The notes: generated by a model not told the origin, from the letters alone. A stretch of 64,000 bases of DNA from Microbacterium terricola (GCF_027943945.1 NZ_AP027141.1:992001-1056000); one strand, 5' to 3'. Counted from the first letter of the stretch, positions 38,760 to 55,187 are shown. A program made the numbers and translations.

Positions 38760-38781
<22 letters not shown>
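37858..38781 (+). CDS. argF: Ornithine carbamoyltransferase
   Basis: 307 residues. It joins carbamoyl phosphate and ornithine to citrulline. Carbamoyl phosphate motif [18 protein letters not shown], the ornithine-side [11 protein letters not shown] and HCLPADRG are all present. GTG overlaps the argD stop. In most actinobacteria argR follows here; in this window a membrane protein gene does. Confidence 0.96.
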
Positions 38782-41320
<2,539 letters not shown>

Positions 41321-41323
41321 CGA

Positions 41324-42940
41324 CTACAGGCTGAGGCGCGCCAGCGACAGCAGGTACACCCACACGCAGATGAAGGCCAGCATCGCCAGGCTGTACTTGA
41401 TCGAGGCGCGCAGGATCTCGCTCTCGCGGCCCACGAGGCCGACGGCGCCCGCCGCGATCGCGATCGACTGCGGCGAGACCAGCTTGGCGACCGTGCCACC
41501 CGCGGTGTTGGCCGCGACCAGCAGCGTCGGATCGACCCCGATCTGCTGGGCCGTGATGCTCTGCAGGTGGGCGAAGAGCGTGTTGTTGTTCACGACAGAC
41601 CCGGTGATGAACACGCCGAACCATCCGATGATGGGGGCGAACAGCGGGAAGATCGGGCCGACCGCCGCCAGGGCGTTCCCGATGCTGGCCGAGCCGCCGG
41701 AGTAGTTGGCGATGTTGGCGACCATCAGGATCAGGGCGATCAGGACGATCGCCTGCCAGAGCTGCGCCACCGTCGCGCCCAGCTCCGACCAGAGCTGTCG
41801 GGCGCTCAGCTGAGGCGTCGTGAAGAACATGATGAGCACTGCGATGAGGATCGCCGTGCCGGTCGCGTTGATCGGCGTCCAGTCCCACGTGGTGGTGGTG
41901 GCGGCATCCGCCCCCGCCGGGATGACCACCCCCGTGATGCCGGGTATCGGCACCGAGAAGACCAGCGCGTCCAGCGGCCCGCCGGGGACGAAGAGGTTCT
42001 TGAACCACGGGATCGACCATACGAAGATCACGCCGGTGAGGATGTAGAACGGGCTCCACGCGACCACGACGTCCGAGAAGTCCTGCTGCACACGAGCGGG
42101 TGCGACGCCGCCGTCTTCGCGGTACACGCGGCTGGGCTTCCAGACCCGGCTGATCATGAACACGACGGCCATGCCGAACAGGCCGGGCACGATGTCGGCG
42201 AGCTCGGGGCCGAGGGTGGTCAGGATGAGCGCCTGCGCACCGTTGTAGGCGACCGTGACGCCCAGGATCATCGGGAACGTCTCCCGCACGCCCTTCACGC
42301 CGTCGAGGATCAGCACGAGCAGGAACGGGGTGACGAGCGAGAGGAGCTGCAGGACCAGCACCATCTGGAAGCTCAGCGCCATCACGTCGACCTCGCCGAC
42401 CCGGGCGCCGACGATGACCGGGATGCCGATCGCGCCGTACGCGCCGGCTGCGACGTTCGCGACCAGGCAGAGCATCGCCGCCTTGACGGCGCCGAAGCCC
42501 AGCTGCACCAGCAGGGCGGCACAGATCGCGATCGGCACCCCGAAGCCGGCCGCGCCCTCGAGGAAGCCGCCGAAGCAGAAGCTGATCAGCAGCACCTGCA
42601 CGCGCTGGTCGGGCGAGATGCCCGAGATGCTGGTGCGGATGACGTCGAACCGGCCGCTGGCGACGGTCAGGCGGTACAGCCAGACCGCCATCACGATGAT
42701 GTAGGCGATCGGCCAGATCGCGGTGAGCAGCCCGAGCAGCCCGGCGCCTGCGACGGAGGGCACCGGCATCCCGAACGGCCAGATGGCCACCACGATCTGC
42801 AGGATCACCGCGATCACTCCCGCCGTGATCCCTCGCATCTTGAAGACGACCAGGCAGAGCAGGAACACCAGGATCGGGATGATGGCGATCAGTGCGGACA
42901 GCCACAGGCGGCCGACCGGATCTATGCTCTGGTCCCACAT
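41324..42940 (-). CDS. L-lactate permease, LctP family
   Basis: 538 residues with about 12-14 membrane segments. It is a proton-coupled lactate (or glycolate) importer by family. Typical blocks are SFCFGGFLEGAAGFGVPIAI, FITGSVVNNNTLFAHLQ and NTAGGTVAKLVSPQSIAIA. ATG with GAGGGGACG upstream. It faces satD across an AT-rich palindromic intergenic region. No lactate dehydrogenase gene is adjacent. Its stop lies three bases beyond argH, tail to tail. Confidence 0.92.
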   Translation of the reverse strand: MWDQSIDPVGRLWLSALIAIIPILVFLLCLVVFKMRGITAGVIAVILQIVVAIWPFGMPVPSVAGAGLLGLLTAIWPIAYIIVMAVWLYRLTVASGRFDVIRTSISGISPDQRVQVLLISFCFGGFLEGAAGFGVPIAICAALLVQLGFGAVKAAMLCLVANVAAGAYGAIGIPVIVGARVGEVDVMALSFQMVLVLQLLSLVTPFLLVLILDGVKGVRETFPMILGVTVAYNGAQALILTTLGPELADIVPGLFGMAVVFMISRVWKPSRVYREDGGVAPARVQQDFSDVVVAWSPFYILTGVIFVWSIPWFKNLFVPGGPLDALVFSVPIPGITGVVIPAGADAATTTTWDWTPINATGTAILIAVLIMFFTTPQLSARQLWSELGATVAQLWQAIVLIALILMVANIANYSGGSASIGNALAAVGPIFPLFAPIIGWFGVFITGSVVNNNTLFAHLQSITAQQIGVDPTLLVAANTAGGTVAKLVSPQSIAIAAGAVGLVGRESEILRASIKYSLAMLAFICVWVYLLSLARLSL

Positions 42941-43026
42941 GACGACGTCCCCTCAGCACCGAGGCCGCGGGCGCGGCGATGCGCGTAGCGTATCGGGGGC
43001 GCGCGGCGGTGCGGAAGAGGTGTTCC

Positions 43027-43090
43027 GCCTTATGCATGGTGGCTCATAAGGCAAATACTGATATCTCTGGCGCATAAGTGTTATTCTTAT
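43027..43090. promoter_or_regulatory. Palindromic operator and satD promoter between lactate permease and satD
   Basis: GCCTTATG-N10-CATAAGGC (43027-43052) is a perfect 8-bp inverted repeat. A second one, ATAAG-N7-CTTAT, covers 43074-43090. The -10 TATTCT (43082-43087) of satD lies in the second, six bases from its GTG. The region is markedly AT-richer than its surroundings. A repressor here could control satD and probably the divergent permease, whose own likely -10 (TACGCT on the minus strand) is at 42987-42992. Confidence 0.55.
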
Positions 43091-43093
43091 CGC

Positions 43094-43732
43094 GTGCCCG
43101 TCGCTCTGACCGCCGACATCATCGGCTCCCGGCTGCTGCCCGATCGCCCCGCCGCGCAGCAGCACCTCGATCGCGCGATCGCTCGCGTCGCGGACGATCT
43201 GCCCGTGGCGGTGCGCGCACTGCGTCCGATCGTCGGAGACGAGATGCAGGGCGTCTACGCGACGCTCGGCGACGCGATGGCCACCACTCTGCTGCTGCGC
43301 CTCGCGCTGCCCGACGGGATCGAGTGCCGGTTCGGACTCGGCATCGGCGAGGTCGGGGTCATCCCGTCCGCGACGGGCGACATCCCCGAAGGACCGGCGT
43401 GGTGGGCGGCGCGCGCCGCGATCGACCTCGTGCACGCCACGCAGCAGCGCGCGATCCCCGGAGCACGCACGTGGGTCGTCGCGGGGGAGGGCACGGATGC
43501 TGCCGACGCCCGCGATGCCACGCTCGCCAACGCCTACCTCGTGGCCAGGGACCAGCTGGTCACGCCGATGAGCGAGCGCACGCGCCGGCTGGTGTACGGC
43601 CGATGCCTGGGCACGACGCAGCGGCGGCTCGCGCAGGAGGAGGGCATCACCCAGTCGGCCGTGTCGCAGGCGCTGTCGACCGCGGGAGCAGCCGCCGTCG
43701 TCGAAGGCTTCGCGCTGCTGCGGGGGTTCTGA
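43094..43732 (+). CDS. SatD-family protein with C-terminal helix-turn-helix, probable regulator
   Basis: 212 residues. The sequence opens VALTADIIGSRLLPDR, typical of the SatD family. Near the C-terminus, TQRRLAQEEGITQSAVSQAL reads as a helix-turn-helix resembling sigma-region-4-like modules. The family is poorly characterised. GTG has a -10 hexamer six bases upstream, inside a palindrome, so autoregulation is plausible. The convergent membrane protein gene ends next to its stop. Confidence 0.75.
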   Translation: MPVALTADIIGSRLLPDRPAAQQHLDRAIARVADDLPVAVRALRPIVGDEMQGVYATLGDAMATTLLLRLALPDGIECRFGLGIGEVGVIPSATGDIPEGPAWWAARAAIDLVHATQQRAIPGARTWVVAGEGTDAADARDATLANAYLVARDQLVTPMSERTRRLVYGRCLGTTQRRLAQEEGITQSAVSQALSTAGAAAVVEGFALLRGF

Positions 43733-44323
43733 CTACCAGATCGCGAGGCGGATGAGGGCCCCGGCCGCGCACGCCCACAGCAGGCTGGCGAGCGTGCCGA
43801 TGATGAACCGCTCGCGCGCCTCGGCTCCGGCGAGCTCGGAGAACCGGCCGACGCCCTTGATCGCCACGATGACCGCGAGCGCCTCCGGGAACCCGGCGAC
43901 GAGGGCGACGACCGTGCCGAGCCGCTCGAGGTAGCCGATGGTGGTGCCGCCGCGCAGCACCGCCGTCGTGCCGGGCTCCGGGCTGCCGGGTTCGGCCGCG
44001 CCGACGATGATCCCGCCGTCCTCGGTCTCGTGCACCCGGCCGTGCGTCGCGATCTCGAGGACCCGCCGGGTGACCGGATTGCCGCCCAGCACGCCGATCG
44101 TCACGCCGAGCAGCGCGAGGATGATGCCGACGATCGTGGGCACGTTCGTCGGCGAGACGGCCACCACGATGAGCGCCAGGATGAGGATGCCGGTGGCGAT
44201 CAGCAGCGGGAGAGTGGTCGGCCGCCGCATGCTCACGACGATCAGCACGAGCACCCCGCACAGCGCGAGGAACAGGAAGATCGACGTCACGGTGGCGATC
44301 AGCACATCGGGCGACAGCAGCAT
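43733..44323 (-). CDS. Small multi-pass membrane protein of unknown function
   Basis: 196 residues. Two or three N-terminal membrane segments (about 8-30, 35-58 and 62-80), a hydrophilic loop of about 45 residues with EDGGIIVGAAEPGSPEPG, and two further membrane segments (about 128-152 and 172-195). Glycine- and valine-rich; no enzymatic motif recognised. The loop fits no domain I know. CAGACT on the minus strand lies six bases before the ATG. No operon partner; it faces tyrS divergently. Confidence 0.7.
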   Translation of the reverse strand: MLLSPDVLIATVTSIFLFLALCGVLVLIVVSMRRPTTLPLLIATGILILALIVVAVSPTNVPTIVGIILALLGVTIGVLGGNPVTRRVLEIATHGRVHETEDGGIIVGAAEPGSPEPGTTAVLRGGTTIGYLERLGTVVALVAGFPEALAVIVAIKGVGRFSELAGAEARERFIIGTLASLLWACAAGALIRLAIW

Positions 44324-44415
44324 CCCGTCAGTCTGGCACGCGCCGCCGACGGAACGGGGTCGGGGCTGCGCCGCGCGAGGCCGTGCCGGCGGCGGGCACG
44401 GGGGGCGGCCGCTGA

Positions 44416-44421
44416 TAGCCT
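44416..44421 (+). promoter_or_regulatory. -10 hexamer of tyrS
   Basis: TAGCCT preceded by TGA (an extended -10), seven bases before the GTG start. Confidence 0.45.
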
Positions 44422-44428
44422 GAAAGAC

Positions 44429-45733
44429 GTGTCTGAAACCGTCGTGAGCGCGACCGCGCCCGCCAACGATCCGACGTTCCCGAACGTCTGGGACGAGATC
44501 GTCTGGCGCGGGCTCGTGCATGTGTCCACCGATCAGGAGGCGCTGCGCGCCCTGCTCGCCGGGACGCCCGCGACGTACTACTGCGGCTTCGACCCGACCG
44601 CCCCGAGCCTGCACCTGGGCAACCTGGTGCAGCTGCTGCTCATGCGCCGGCTCCAGCTGGCCGGTCACAAGCCGCTCGGACTCGTCGGCGGCTCGACGGG
44701 CCTCGTCGGCGATCCCCGGCCGTCCGCCGAGCGGACCCTCAACACGCGCGAGACGGTCGCCGAGTGGGTGGGGTACCTCCGCTCCCAGGTCGAGCGCTTC
44801 CTCAGCTTCGAGGGAGACAACGCCGCGCGGATGGTGAACAACCTCGACTGGACCGCGCCCCTCAGCGCGATCGACTTCCTGCGCGAGATCGGCAAGCACT
44901 ACCGGGTCGGCACGATGCTGAAGAAGGATGCGGTGAGCGCCCGCCTCAACTCAGAGGCCGGCATCAGCTACACCGAGTTCAGCTACCAGATCCTCCAGGG
45001 GATGGACTACCTCGAGCTGCACCGGCAGTACGGCTGCGTGCTGCAGACGGGCGGGTCCGACCAGTGGGGCAACCTCACCAGCGGAACGGACCTCATCCAC
45101 CGCGTCGAAGGCGTGTCCGTGCACGCGATCGGGACGCCGCTGATCACGAACAGCGACGGCACGAAGTTCGGCAAGAGCGAGGGCAACGCCATCTGGCTCG
45201 ACCCCGCGATGTGCAGCCCGTACCGGATGTACCAGTTCTGGCTGAACACCGACGATGCCGACGTCATCTCGCGGCTCAAGGTGTTCACCTTCCTGACCCG
45301 CGCCGAGATCGAGGAGTACGAGGCCCTGGTCGCGGCGGAGCCGTTCCGGCGAGCGGCGCAGAAGCGCCTCGCGCTCGAGGTCACCACCACCGTGCACGGC
45401 GCGGACGCCGCCGCAGCGGTGGTCGCCGCATCCGACGCGCTGTTCGGGCAGGGCGACCTCGCCGCGCTCGACGCCGAGACGCTGCGCACCGCGCTCGAGG
45501 AGCTGCCCCACGCGGCAGTTCCCGCCGGCACCGGAATCCTGCAGGCTCTGGTCGACACCGGCCTGGTCGCGAGCATCTCGGAGGGCCGTCGCGCGATCGC
45601 CCAAGGCGGCGTCTCCCTCGACGGCGCCAAGGTCGACGACGAGTCCGCCACGGTGTCCGGCTCGCTGCCCGGCGGGGTGTCGGTACTCCGGCGCGGCAAG
45701 AAGACGCTCGCCGGGGTGTTCGTCGGGGCCTGA
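44429..45733 (+). CDS. tyrS: Tyrosine--tRNA ligase
   Basis: 434 residues, class I synthetase. HLGN (SLHLGNLVQ) and KFGKS (GTKFGKSEG) represent HIGH and KMSKS; FDPTAP and the tyrosine-binding QGMDYLELHRQYGCVLQTGGSDQWGN (separate blocks) are intact. A C-terminal S4 domain begins near VDTGLVASISEGRRAIAQGG. GTG start, leader of a few bases at most. No T-box is visible. Confidence 0.97.
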   Translation: MSETVVSATAPANDPTFPNVWDEIVWRGLVHVSTDQEALRALLAGTPATYYCGFDPTAPSLHLGNLVQLLLMRRLQLAGHKPLGLVGGSTGLVGDPRPSAERTLNTRETVAEWVGYLRSQVERFLSFEGDNAARMVNNLDWTAPLSAIDFLREIGKHYRVGTMLKKDAVSARLNSEAGISYTEFSYQILQGMDYLELHRQYGCVLQTGGSDQWGNLTSGTDLIHRVEGVSVHAIGTPLITNSDGTKFGKSEGNAIWLDPAMCSPYRMYQFWLNTDDADVISRLKVFTFLTRAEIEEYEALVAAEPFRRAAQKRLALEVTTTVHGADAAAAVVAASDALFGQGDLAALDAETLRTALEELPHAAVPAGTGILQALVDTGLVASISEGRRAIAQGGVSLDGAKVDDESATVSGSLPGGVSVLRRGKKTLAGVFVGA

Positions 45734-45759
45734 CCCCGGGCGATCCCGAACGCAGCCGC

Positions 45760-46578
45760 ATGCCGTTCACGCCGAGCCACGCCGTCGTCGCTCTGCCGTT
45801 CGTCCGCACACCGCTGGTGCCCGCGGCCATCGCGGTCGGCGCGATGGCGCCGGATCTGCCGCTGTTCGTGCGCGACAGTCCGCTGACCTACCAGGTCACC
45901 CACACCAACATCGCGGTGGCCGTGCTGGTCTCGCTCGCGCTGCTGCTCGTGTGGTGGGCGCTGCTGCGCCCGGCTGTGCGCGAGCTCTCTCCTCGATGGC
46001 TCGCGGCGCGGCTGCCGGGGGAGTGGGACGCAACGGGACGCGAGATCGTCGCGACGGTCCGGGCACCGAGACCGGGTGCGCGTCGCGCGGTGTGGCGCAG
46101 CGGTGGCGTGCTCGCCATCCTCCTGGCACTGTCCCTCGTCCTCGGGGTCGTCTCGCACATCGCGTGGGACGCGTTCACGCATGACGGCCGCTGGGGTGTG
46201 TCGCTCTTTCCCGCACTGGGCGAGTACTGGGGACCGCTGCTCGGCTACAAGTGGCTGCAGTACGGGTCCGGCGTGATCGGGGTGGTCATCCTCACGGTGT
46301 CCGCCGCACTCTGGATGCGCGGGAGGGATGCTGCGACCCCGGTGGACCGCGTGCTCCCTGCCGCGATCCGGGTGGGCTGGTGGATCTCGCTGCCCATCGT
46401 CCTGGTCGCCGGCTGGCTGATCGGTCTCGCTGTCTACGGTCCGCTCACTGCGGAGTGGACGCCCGCGCACCTCGCATACCGCGTGCTGCCGCCGGCATCC
46501 GCCGCATGGGGAGTGCTGACCCTCGGGCTCTGTGTCGCTGTGCAGGTGCTGCGCCGGCGTCGACCGGCCGGCGCCTGA
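45760..46578 (+). CDS. DUF4184 family membrane protein
   Basis: 272 residues. It begins MPFTPSHAVVALPF and contains VGAMAPDLPLF and VSHIAWDAFTHDG, the conserved His/Asp-rich motifs of DUF4184, which resemble YdjM-like metal-dependent membrane hydrolases. About six membrane segments. Function unknown. It follows tyrS by 26 bases and may share its transcript. The rRNA promoter region follows. Confidence 0.82.
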   Translation: MPFTPSHAVVALPFVRTPLVPAAIAVGAMAPDLPLFVRDSPLTYQVTHTNIAVAVLVSLALLLVWWALLRPAVRELSPRWLAARLPGEWDATGREIVATVRAPRPGARRAVWRSGGVLAILLALSLVLGVVSHIAWDAFTHDGRWGVSLFPALGEYWGPLLGYKWLQYGSGVIGVVILTVSAALWMRGRDAATPVDRVLPAAIRVGWWISLPIVLVAGWLIGLAVYGPLTAEWTPAHLAYRVLPPASAAWGVLTLGLCVAVQVLRRRRPAGA

Positions 46579-47268
46579 CCGCGGGCGCCGATGGGGCCTG
46601 GAACGGGAAATCCGCTCTGACCTGCGAGACACGCCCGGGATGCGGCCCTGATTTGCCCGATCCCCGCATCCCGCGTAACTTATTACTTGTTCGCCCCACA
46701 GGGAAGCGGAGAGGCCGAGAGCCTTACCCCCCTCAAGCGGAGAACCACCCCCCATCTGAACGACACACTTCATTGTGAGTCATGACCTTCTGGTCTAGGA
46801 TGGAGGTTCCCACTCCTCGAAGCTGTCGAAGGGTGCTGCCGGAGACGCTGAAAACAGTCACGGACAGCCGATTTGACAAGCAGAGCGAGCGGGATAAGAT
46901 AGAGAAGTTGCCCCAGCGAGTCGGCCGAAACGGTCGCAGAGCAGGGCAGCGGATCTCTCTTCGTGAGACACAGCTTGTGTCAGCTGCTCGCCGGCTTCCA
47001 GCCGAAAAGCGCCGATTTGACAAGCGGATCACGAAGAATAAGATAGAGAAGTTGCCCTGCGGGCGAGGCTGAGAGGCTGAGCAGCAGGAGCATCCGATCC
47101 TTGAGAACTCAACAGCGTGCACTTGTCAAATGCCAAATAACCTCGTTCCAGCTTCGGCTGGATGAGATTCCTTTGGATCAATTTATGGATAAGTCAGCAA
47201 TGACATCCACATTGGTCAGCATCAAACTCGCTGCCTCGACCTTATTCCGGTCTTGTCAGCAACATTTC
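46579..47268 (+). promoter_or_regulatory. rRNA operon promoter and leader region
   Basis: No gene in 690 bases. Four candidate promoters, each with recognisable -35 and -10: TTGCCC-N17-TAACTT (46653-46681), TTGTGA-N17-TAGGAT (46773-46801), TTGACA-N16-TAAGAT (46873-46900) and TTGACA-N16-TAAGAT (47017-47044). The last two lie in a duplicated module offset by exactly 144 bp; both copies continue with AGAGAAGTTGCCC. The leader contains TTGAGAACTCAACAGCGTGC (47101-47120), a motif seen in actinobacterial rrn leaders and echoed in the 16S-23S spacer. Confidence 0.75.
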
Positions 47269-52296
<5,028 letters not shown>

Positions 52297-52329
52297 ACAC
52301 ACCGTTTTTGGTGCTTGCGTCCACTGAGT

Positions 52330-52354
52330 GGTTCTCGATGTACGGTCGAGAACC
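52330..52354 (+). other. Processing stem in the 23S-5S spacer
   Basis: GGTTCTCGA and TCGAGAACC pair perfectly (9 bp) around a 7-base loop between 23S and 5S. Probably an rRNA processing element. Confidence 0.5.
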
Positions 52355-52397
52355 GCATAACGATCATTCGTTGTGCAGACTGAAACATCAATAGTGT

Positions 52398-52513
52398 TTC
52401 GGCGGCCATAGCGTGAGGGAAACGCCCGGTTACATTCCGAACCCGGAAGCTAAGCCTCACAGCGCCGATGGTACTGCAGGGGGGACCCTGTGGGAGAGTA
52501 GGACACCGCCGGA
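52398..52513 (+). rRNA. rrf: 5S ribosomal RNA
   Basis: About 116 nt, from TTCGGCGGCCATAGCG to ACACCGCCGGA. The terminal stem CGGCGG/CCGCCG and the loop CCGAACCCGGAAGCTAAG are typical of actinobacterial 5S. Confidence 0.95.
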
Positions 52514-52523
52514 CTTCTTTCGA

Positions 52524-52555
52524 GAAATGGCCACCCAGAGCTGGGTGGCCATTTC
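52524..52555 (+). terminator. Terminator of the rRNA operon
   Basis: A 15-bp perfect inverted repeat, GAAATGGCCACCCAG with its complement, and a 2-base loop. As with the rplT terminator, the T-run forms part of the stem and no U-tract follows. Confidence 0.85.
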
Positions 52556-52591
52556 GCGTTAACGCGCAGAATTTGCGGGAGGATCGAGACC

Positions 52592-54118
52592 ATGTCGGAT
52601 GATGAACGACCCCAGCGGGCTTCGGGTCCCCGACGTGACGGCGATCGCAAGCCGCCGGCTGCGCGCGACGGCCAGAAGAAGCCGTACGTGAAGCGCGACG
52701 GCGACAAGCCGTACGCGAAGCGCGACGGCGACCGTAAGCCGTACGCTCCTCGCGACGGGGAGCGGAAACCGTACGTGAAACGCGACGGCGACCGTAAGCC
52801 GTACGCTCCTCGCGACGGGGAGCGTAAGCCGTATGTGAAGCGTGACGGCGACAAGCCGTACGCGAAGCGCGACGGCGACCGTAAGCCGTACGCTCCTCGC
52901 GATGGCGAGCGCAAGCCGTACGTGAAGCGTGACGGCGACCGTCCGTACGCTCCTCGCGATGGCGAACGGAAGCCGTACGTGAAGCGTGACGGCGACCGTC
53001 CGTACGCTCCTCGCGATGGGGAGCGGAAGCCGTATGTGAAGCGTGACGGTGACAAGCCGTACGCGAAGCGCGACGGCGACCGTAAGCCGTACGCTCCCCG
53101 CGACGGAGACCGTAAGCCGTACCAGAAGCGTGACGGCGACCGATCGTACGCGCCGCGTGACGGAGAGCGTCGCTCCTACCCGACTCGCGGAGGTGCCGAT
53201 CGGCCGGCCCGTGATCCTCGTGAGATCGACACTCGTTCGGTGCGGCCTCGTCACGACGAGCCCGAGGTTCCGGAGGAGATCACTCCTCAGGACCTGCACT
53301 CGAGTGCGCGGAACGAGCTGAAGACGCTCAGCAAGGAGAACGCCGACTGGGTCGCGCGTCACCTCGCGATGGCGGCGCAGCTCATCGACGAAGACCCCGA
53401 GCGCGCGCACGCGCATGCGATCGCCGCAACGCGTCGCGCCGGCCGGATCGCCATCGTCCGCGAGACCGCGGCGATCACGGCATACGGCATCGGCGACTAC
53501 GCGCTGGCGCTGCGCGAGCTGCGCACGTACCGCCGGATCTCCGGCCGCGATGACCAGATCGCGCTCATGGTCGACAGCGAGCGCGGTGTCGGTCGCGCGG
53601 ATCGCGCTCTCGAGGTGGGCCGCGCCGTCGATCGCGCATCCCTGCCCACGAGTGTGCGGGTGGAGCTGGCGATCGCGATGTCCGGGGCCCGTCTCGACCT
53701 CGGCGAGACCGAGAGGGCTCTGCTCGAGCTCGACATCCCGGAACTCGACCCGAACAACGCCTTCGAGTGGAGTCCGGCACTGTTCGCCGCACGCGCTGCG
53801 GTGCTGGAAGAACTCGGTCGAGCGGATGAGGCGGCCGAGTGGAACCGGCGTGCGCTGGTCGCCGCCGATGCCCTTGACGCCGCGGCGGGCCTGGCTGACA
53901 CCGAGGTCGTCTTCGTGGAGTCGATCGAGGACGAGTTCGACGATTCCGACGTCGACGATTCCGCGCACGACGCCTCCGAAGAGGCTGATGCCGCGGTCGA
54001 GGCTGACCCGTCGGACGAGGACGTCGCACCCGCTGATGTCGTACCCGGTGATGACACAGCTGCTGACGACGCGTCCGGCGATGACGACGCGGAGGCGCCC
54101 GTCGAGGACGAGCGCTGA
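52592..54118 (+). CDS. TPR-like protein with 17-copy basic PYxxRDG repeat and acidic tail
   Basis: 508 residues in three parts. Residues 30-193 are 17 tandem copies of a 9-10 residue unit, consensus KPY[VA][KP]RDG[DE]R: basic, aromatic and expected to be disordered. Residues about 230-430 form a helical, TPR-like domain (SARNELKTLSKENADWVARH, RAHAHAIAATRRAGRIAIVR). The last about 70 residues are Asp/Glu-rich. The core corresponds by position to the conserved Rv1691 family (tyrS - TPR - HAD - small ORF - tlyA). The ATG has GGGAGGA upstream. The tail composition suggests RNA or ribosome binding; this is inference. Confidence 0.85.
   Translation: MSDDERPQRASGPRRDGDRKPPAARDGQKKPYVKRDGDKPYAKRDGDRKPYAPRDGERKPYVKRDGDRKPYAPRDGERKPYVKRDGDKPYAKRDGDRKPYAPRDGERKPYVKRDGDRPYAPRDGERKPYVKRDGDRPYAPRDGERKPYVKRDGDKPYAKRDGDRKPYAPRDGDRKPYQKRDGDRSYAPRDGERRSYPTRGGADRPARDPREIDTRSVRPRHDEPEVPEEITPQDLHSSARNELKTLSKENADWVARHLAMAAQLIDEDPERAHAHAIAATRRAGRIAIVRETAAITAYGIGDYALALRELRTYRRISGRDDQIALMVDSERGVGRADRALEVGRAVDRASLPTSVRVELAIAMSGARLDLGETERALLELDIPELDPNNAFEWSPALFAARAAVLEELGRADEAAEWNRRALVAADALDAAAGLADTEVVFVESIEDEFDDSDVDDSAHDASEEADAAVEADPSDEDVAPADVVPGDDTAADDASGDDDAEAPVEDER
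52679..53170 (+). repeat. Tandem 27-30 bp repeats encoding PYxxRDG units
   Basis: Seventeen in-frame copies. Units differ mainly at the third and fourth residue (VK, AK, AP, QK) and by presence of an Arg. Synonymous changes such as GACGGG/GATGGC show that copies have diverged but also been re-copied, since higher-order pairs and triplets recur. Confidence 0.9.
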
Positions 54119-55152
54119 TGGCGTGGTTCTCGCGGCCTGCCGGGGCGACGCCGTTGGACGGCGTCGACGTGGTCCTGGCCGACCTGGACGGTGTCGTCTA
54201 CGCGGGAGCCGGCGCGCTGCCGCACGCCGTCGAGAGCTTGAATCTCGCCCGTGAGGGGCGCCGGCTCGGCTACATTACGAACAATGCCTCGCGCACCGAC
54301 ATCTCCGTCGCCGCGCACCTCAGCGACCTCGGTCTGCCGACCCGCGCAGACGAGGTCGTGACCAGTCCACAGGCGGCGATGCGCCTGCTGACCGCACGCA
54401 TCGCGCCCGGCTCGACCGTGCTGGTCGTCGGGGGAGACGGCCTCGTCACCGAGGTGGAGAAGGCCGGCTTCGCTGTCACGCGCAGCGCCGACGACAACCC
54501 GGCAGCCGTGGTGCAGGGCTTCGCGCCCGAGGTCGGCTGGACGCATCTGGCAGAGGCCGCGTTCGCGCTGAAGGTCCCGGAGGAGGAGGGCGGCATCCCC
54601 TGGATCGCCACGAACACCGACTGGACCATCCCGCAGGCGCGGGGCATGGCGCCGGGCAACGGCACGCTCGTCTCCGCTGTGCACACGGCCATCGGGCGAC
54701 TGGCGACCGTCGCCGGCAAGCCGGAGGTGCCGATCTTCGATGAGGCCGTCGCCCGGTTCGGGGCACAGCATCCGCTCTTCCTCGGTGACCGGCTCGACAC
54801 CGACATCCTCGGCGCCAACCGCGCAGGTATCCCCTCGGCACTGGTGATCACCGGGGTCGACCGGCCCAAGCACCTGCTCGCCGCGCCCGCGGATTCTCAG
54901 CCGACGTTCCTGCTGTCCGATCTGCGCGAACTGCACGAGCCCTATCCGGTCGCGAAGGTCCGCGACGGCGTGGTTGCGGTCGGCGAGGCGCGCGTGCGTA
55001 TCGAGGGTGCCGACGTGCGGATCCTCTCCGCCGGCGACCGGCCGATCGACCTGCTGCGTGCGGGCACGAGGGCGATCTGGGACACCGGCCGTGCGATCTT
55101 CGGGTTCCGGGTGCCCGAGCAGCTCTACGCCGACCCGTTCCATCGCCCGTAG
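54118..55152 (+). CDS. HAD-superfamily hydrolase, NagD/PGP-like phosphatase
   Basis: 344 residues. Motif I is VLADLDGVVYAG (nucleophile Asp and acid Asp), motif II is in GYITNNASRT, and motif IV is LFLGDRLDTDILGANRAGI. Type C2a cap. It matches Rv1692, reported as a glycerol-3-phosphate phosphatase; substrate here is inferred from that. ATG overlaps the stop of the TPR-like gene by one base. About 80 C-terminal residues form an extra domain. Confidence 0.88.
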   Translation: MAWFSRPAGATPLDGVDVVLADLDGVVYAGAGALPHAVESLNLAREGRRLGYITNNASRTDISVAAHLSDLGLPTRADEVVTSPQAAMRLLTARIAPGSTVLVVGGDGLVTEVEKAGFAVTRSADDNPAAVVQGFAPEVGWTHLAEAAFALKVPEEEGGIPWIATNTDWTIPQARGMAPGNGTLVSAVHTAIGRLATVAGKPEVPIFDEAVARFGAQHPLFLGDRLDTDILGANRAGIPSALVITGVDRPKHLLAAPADSQPTFLLSDLRELHEPYPVAKVRDGVVAVGEARVRIEGADVRILSAGDRPIDLLRAGTRAIWDTGRAIFGFRVPEQLYADPFHRP

Positions 55153-55187
55153 CCGCACGTCGCGCCGCGTCCGCGCGACGCCCGTCG

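Noticed and set aside
52450..53055. 201-residue repetitive SPSRFTYGF frame on the minus strand
   Set aside because: It is the complement of the PYxxRDG repeat and begins and ends without promoter or ribosome binding site; the plus-strand gene has both and a conserved core.
52679..53170. Regular repeats resembling a CRISPR array
   Set aside because: Units are contiguous, in frame and without unique spacers; they encode a protein repeat.
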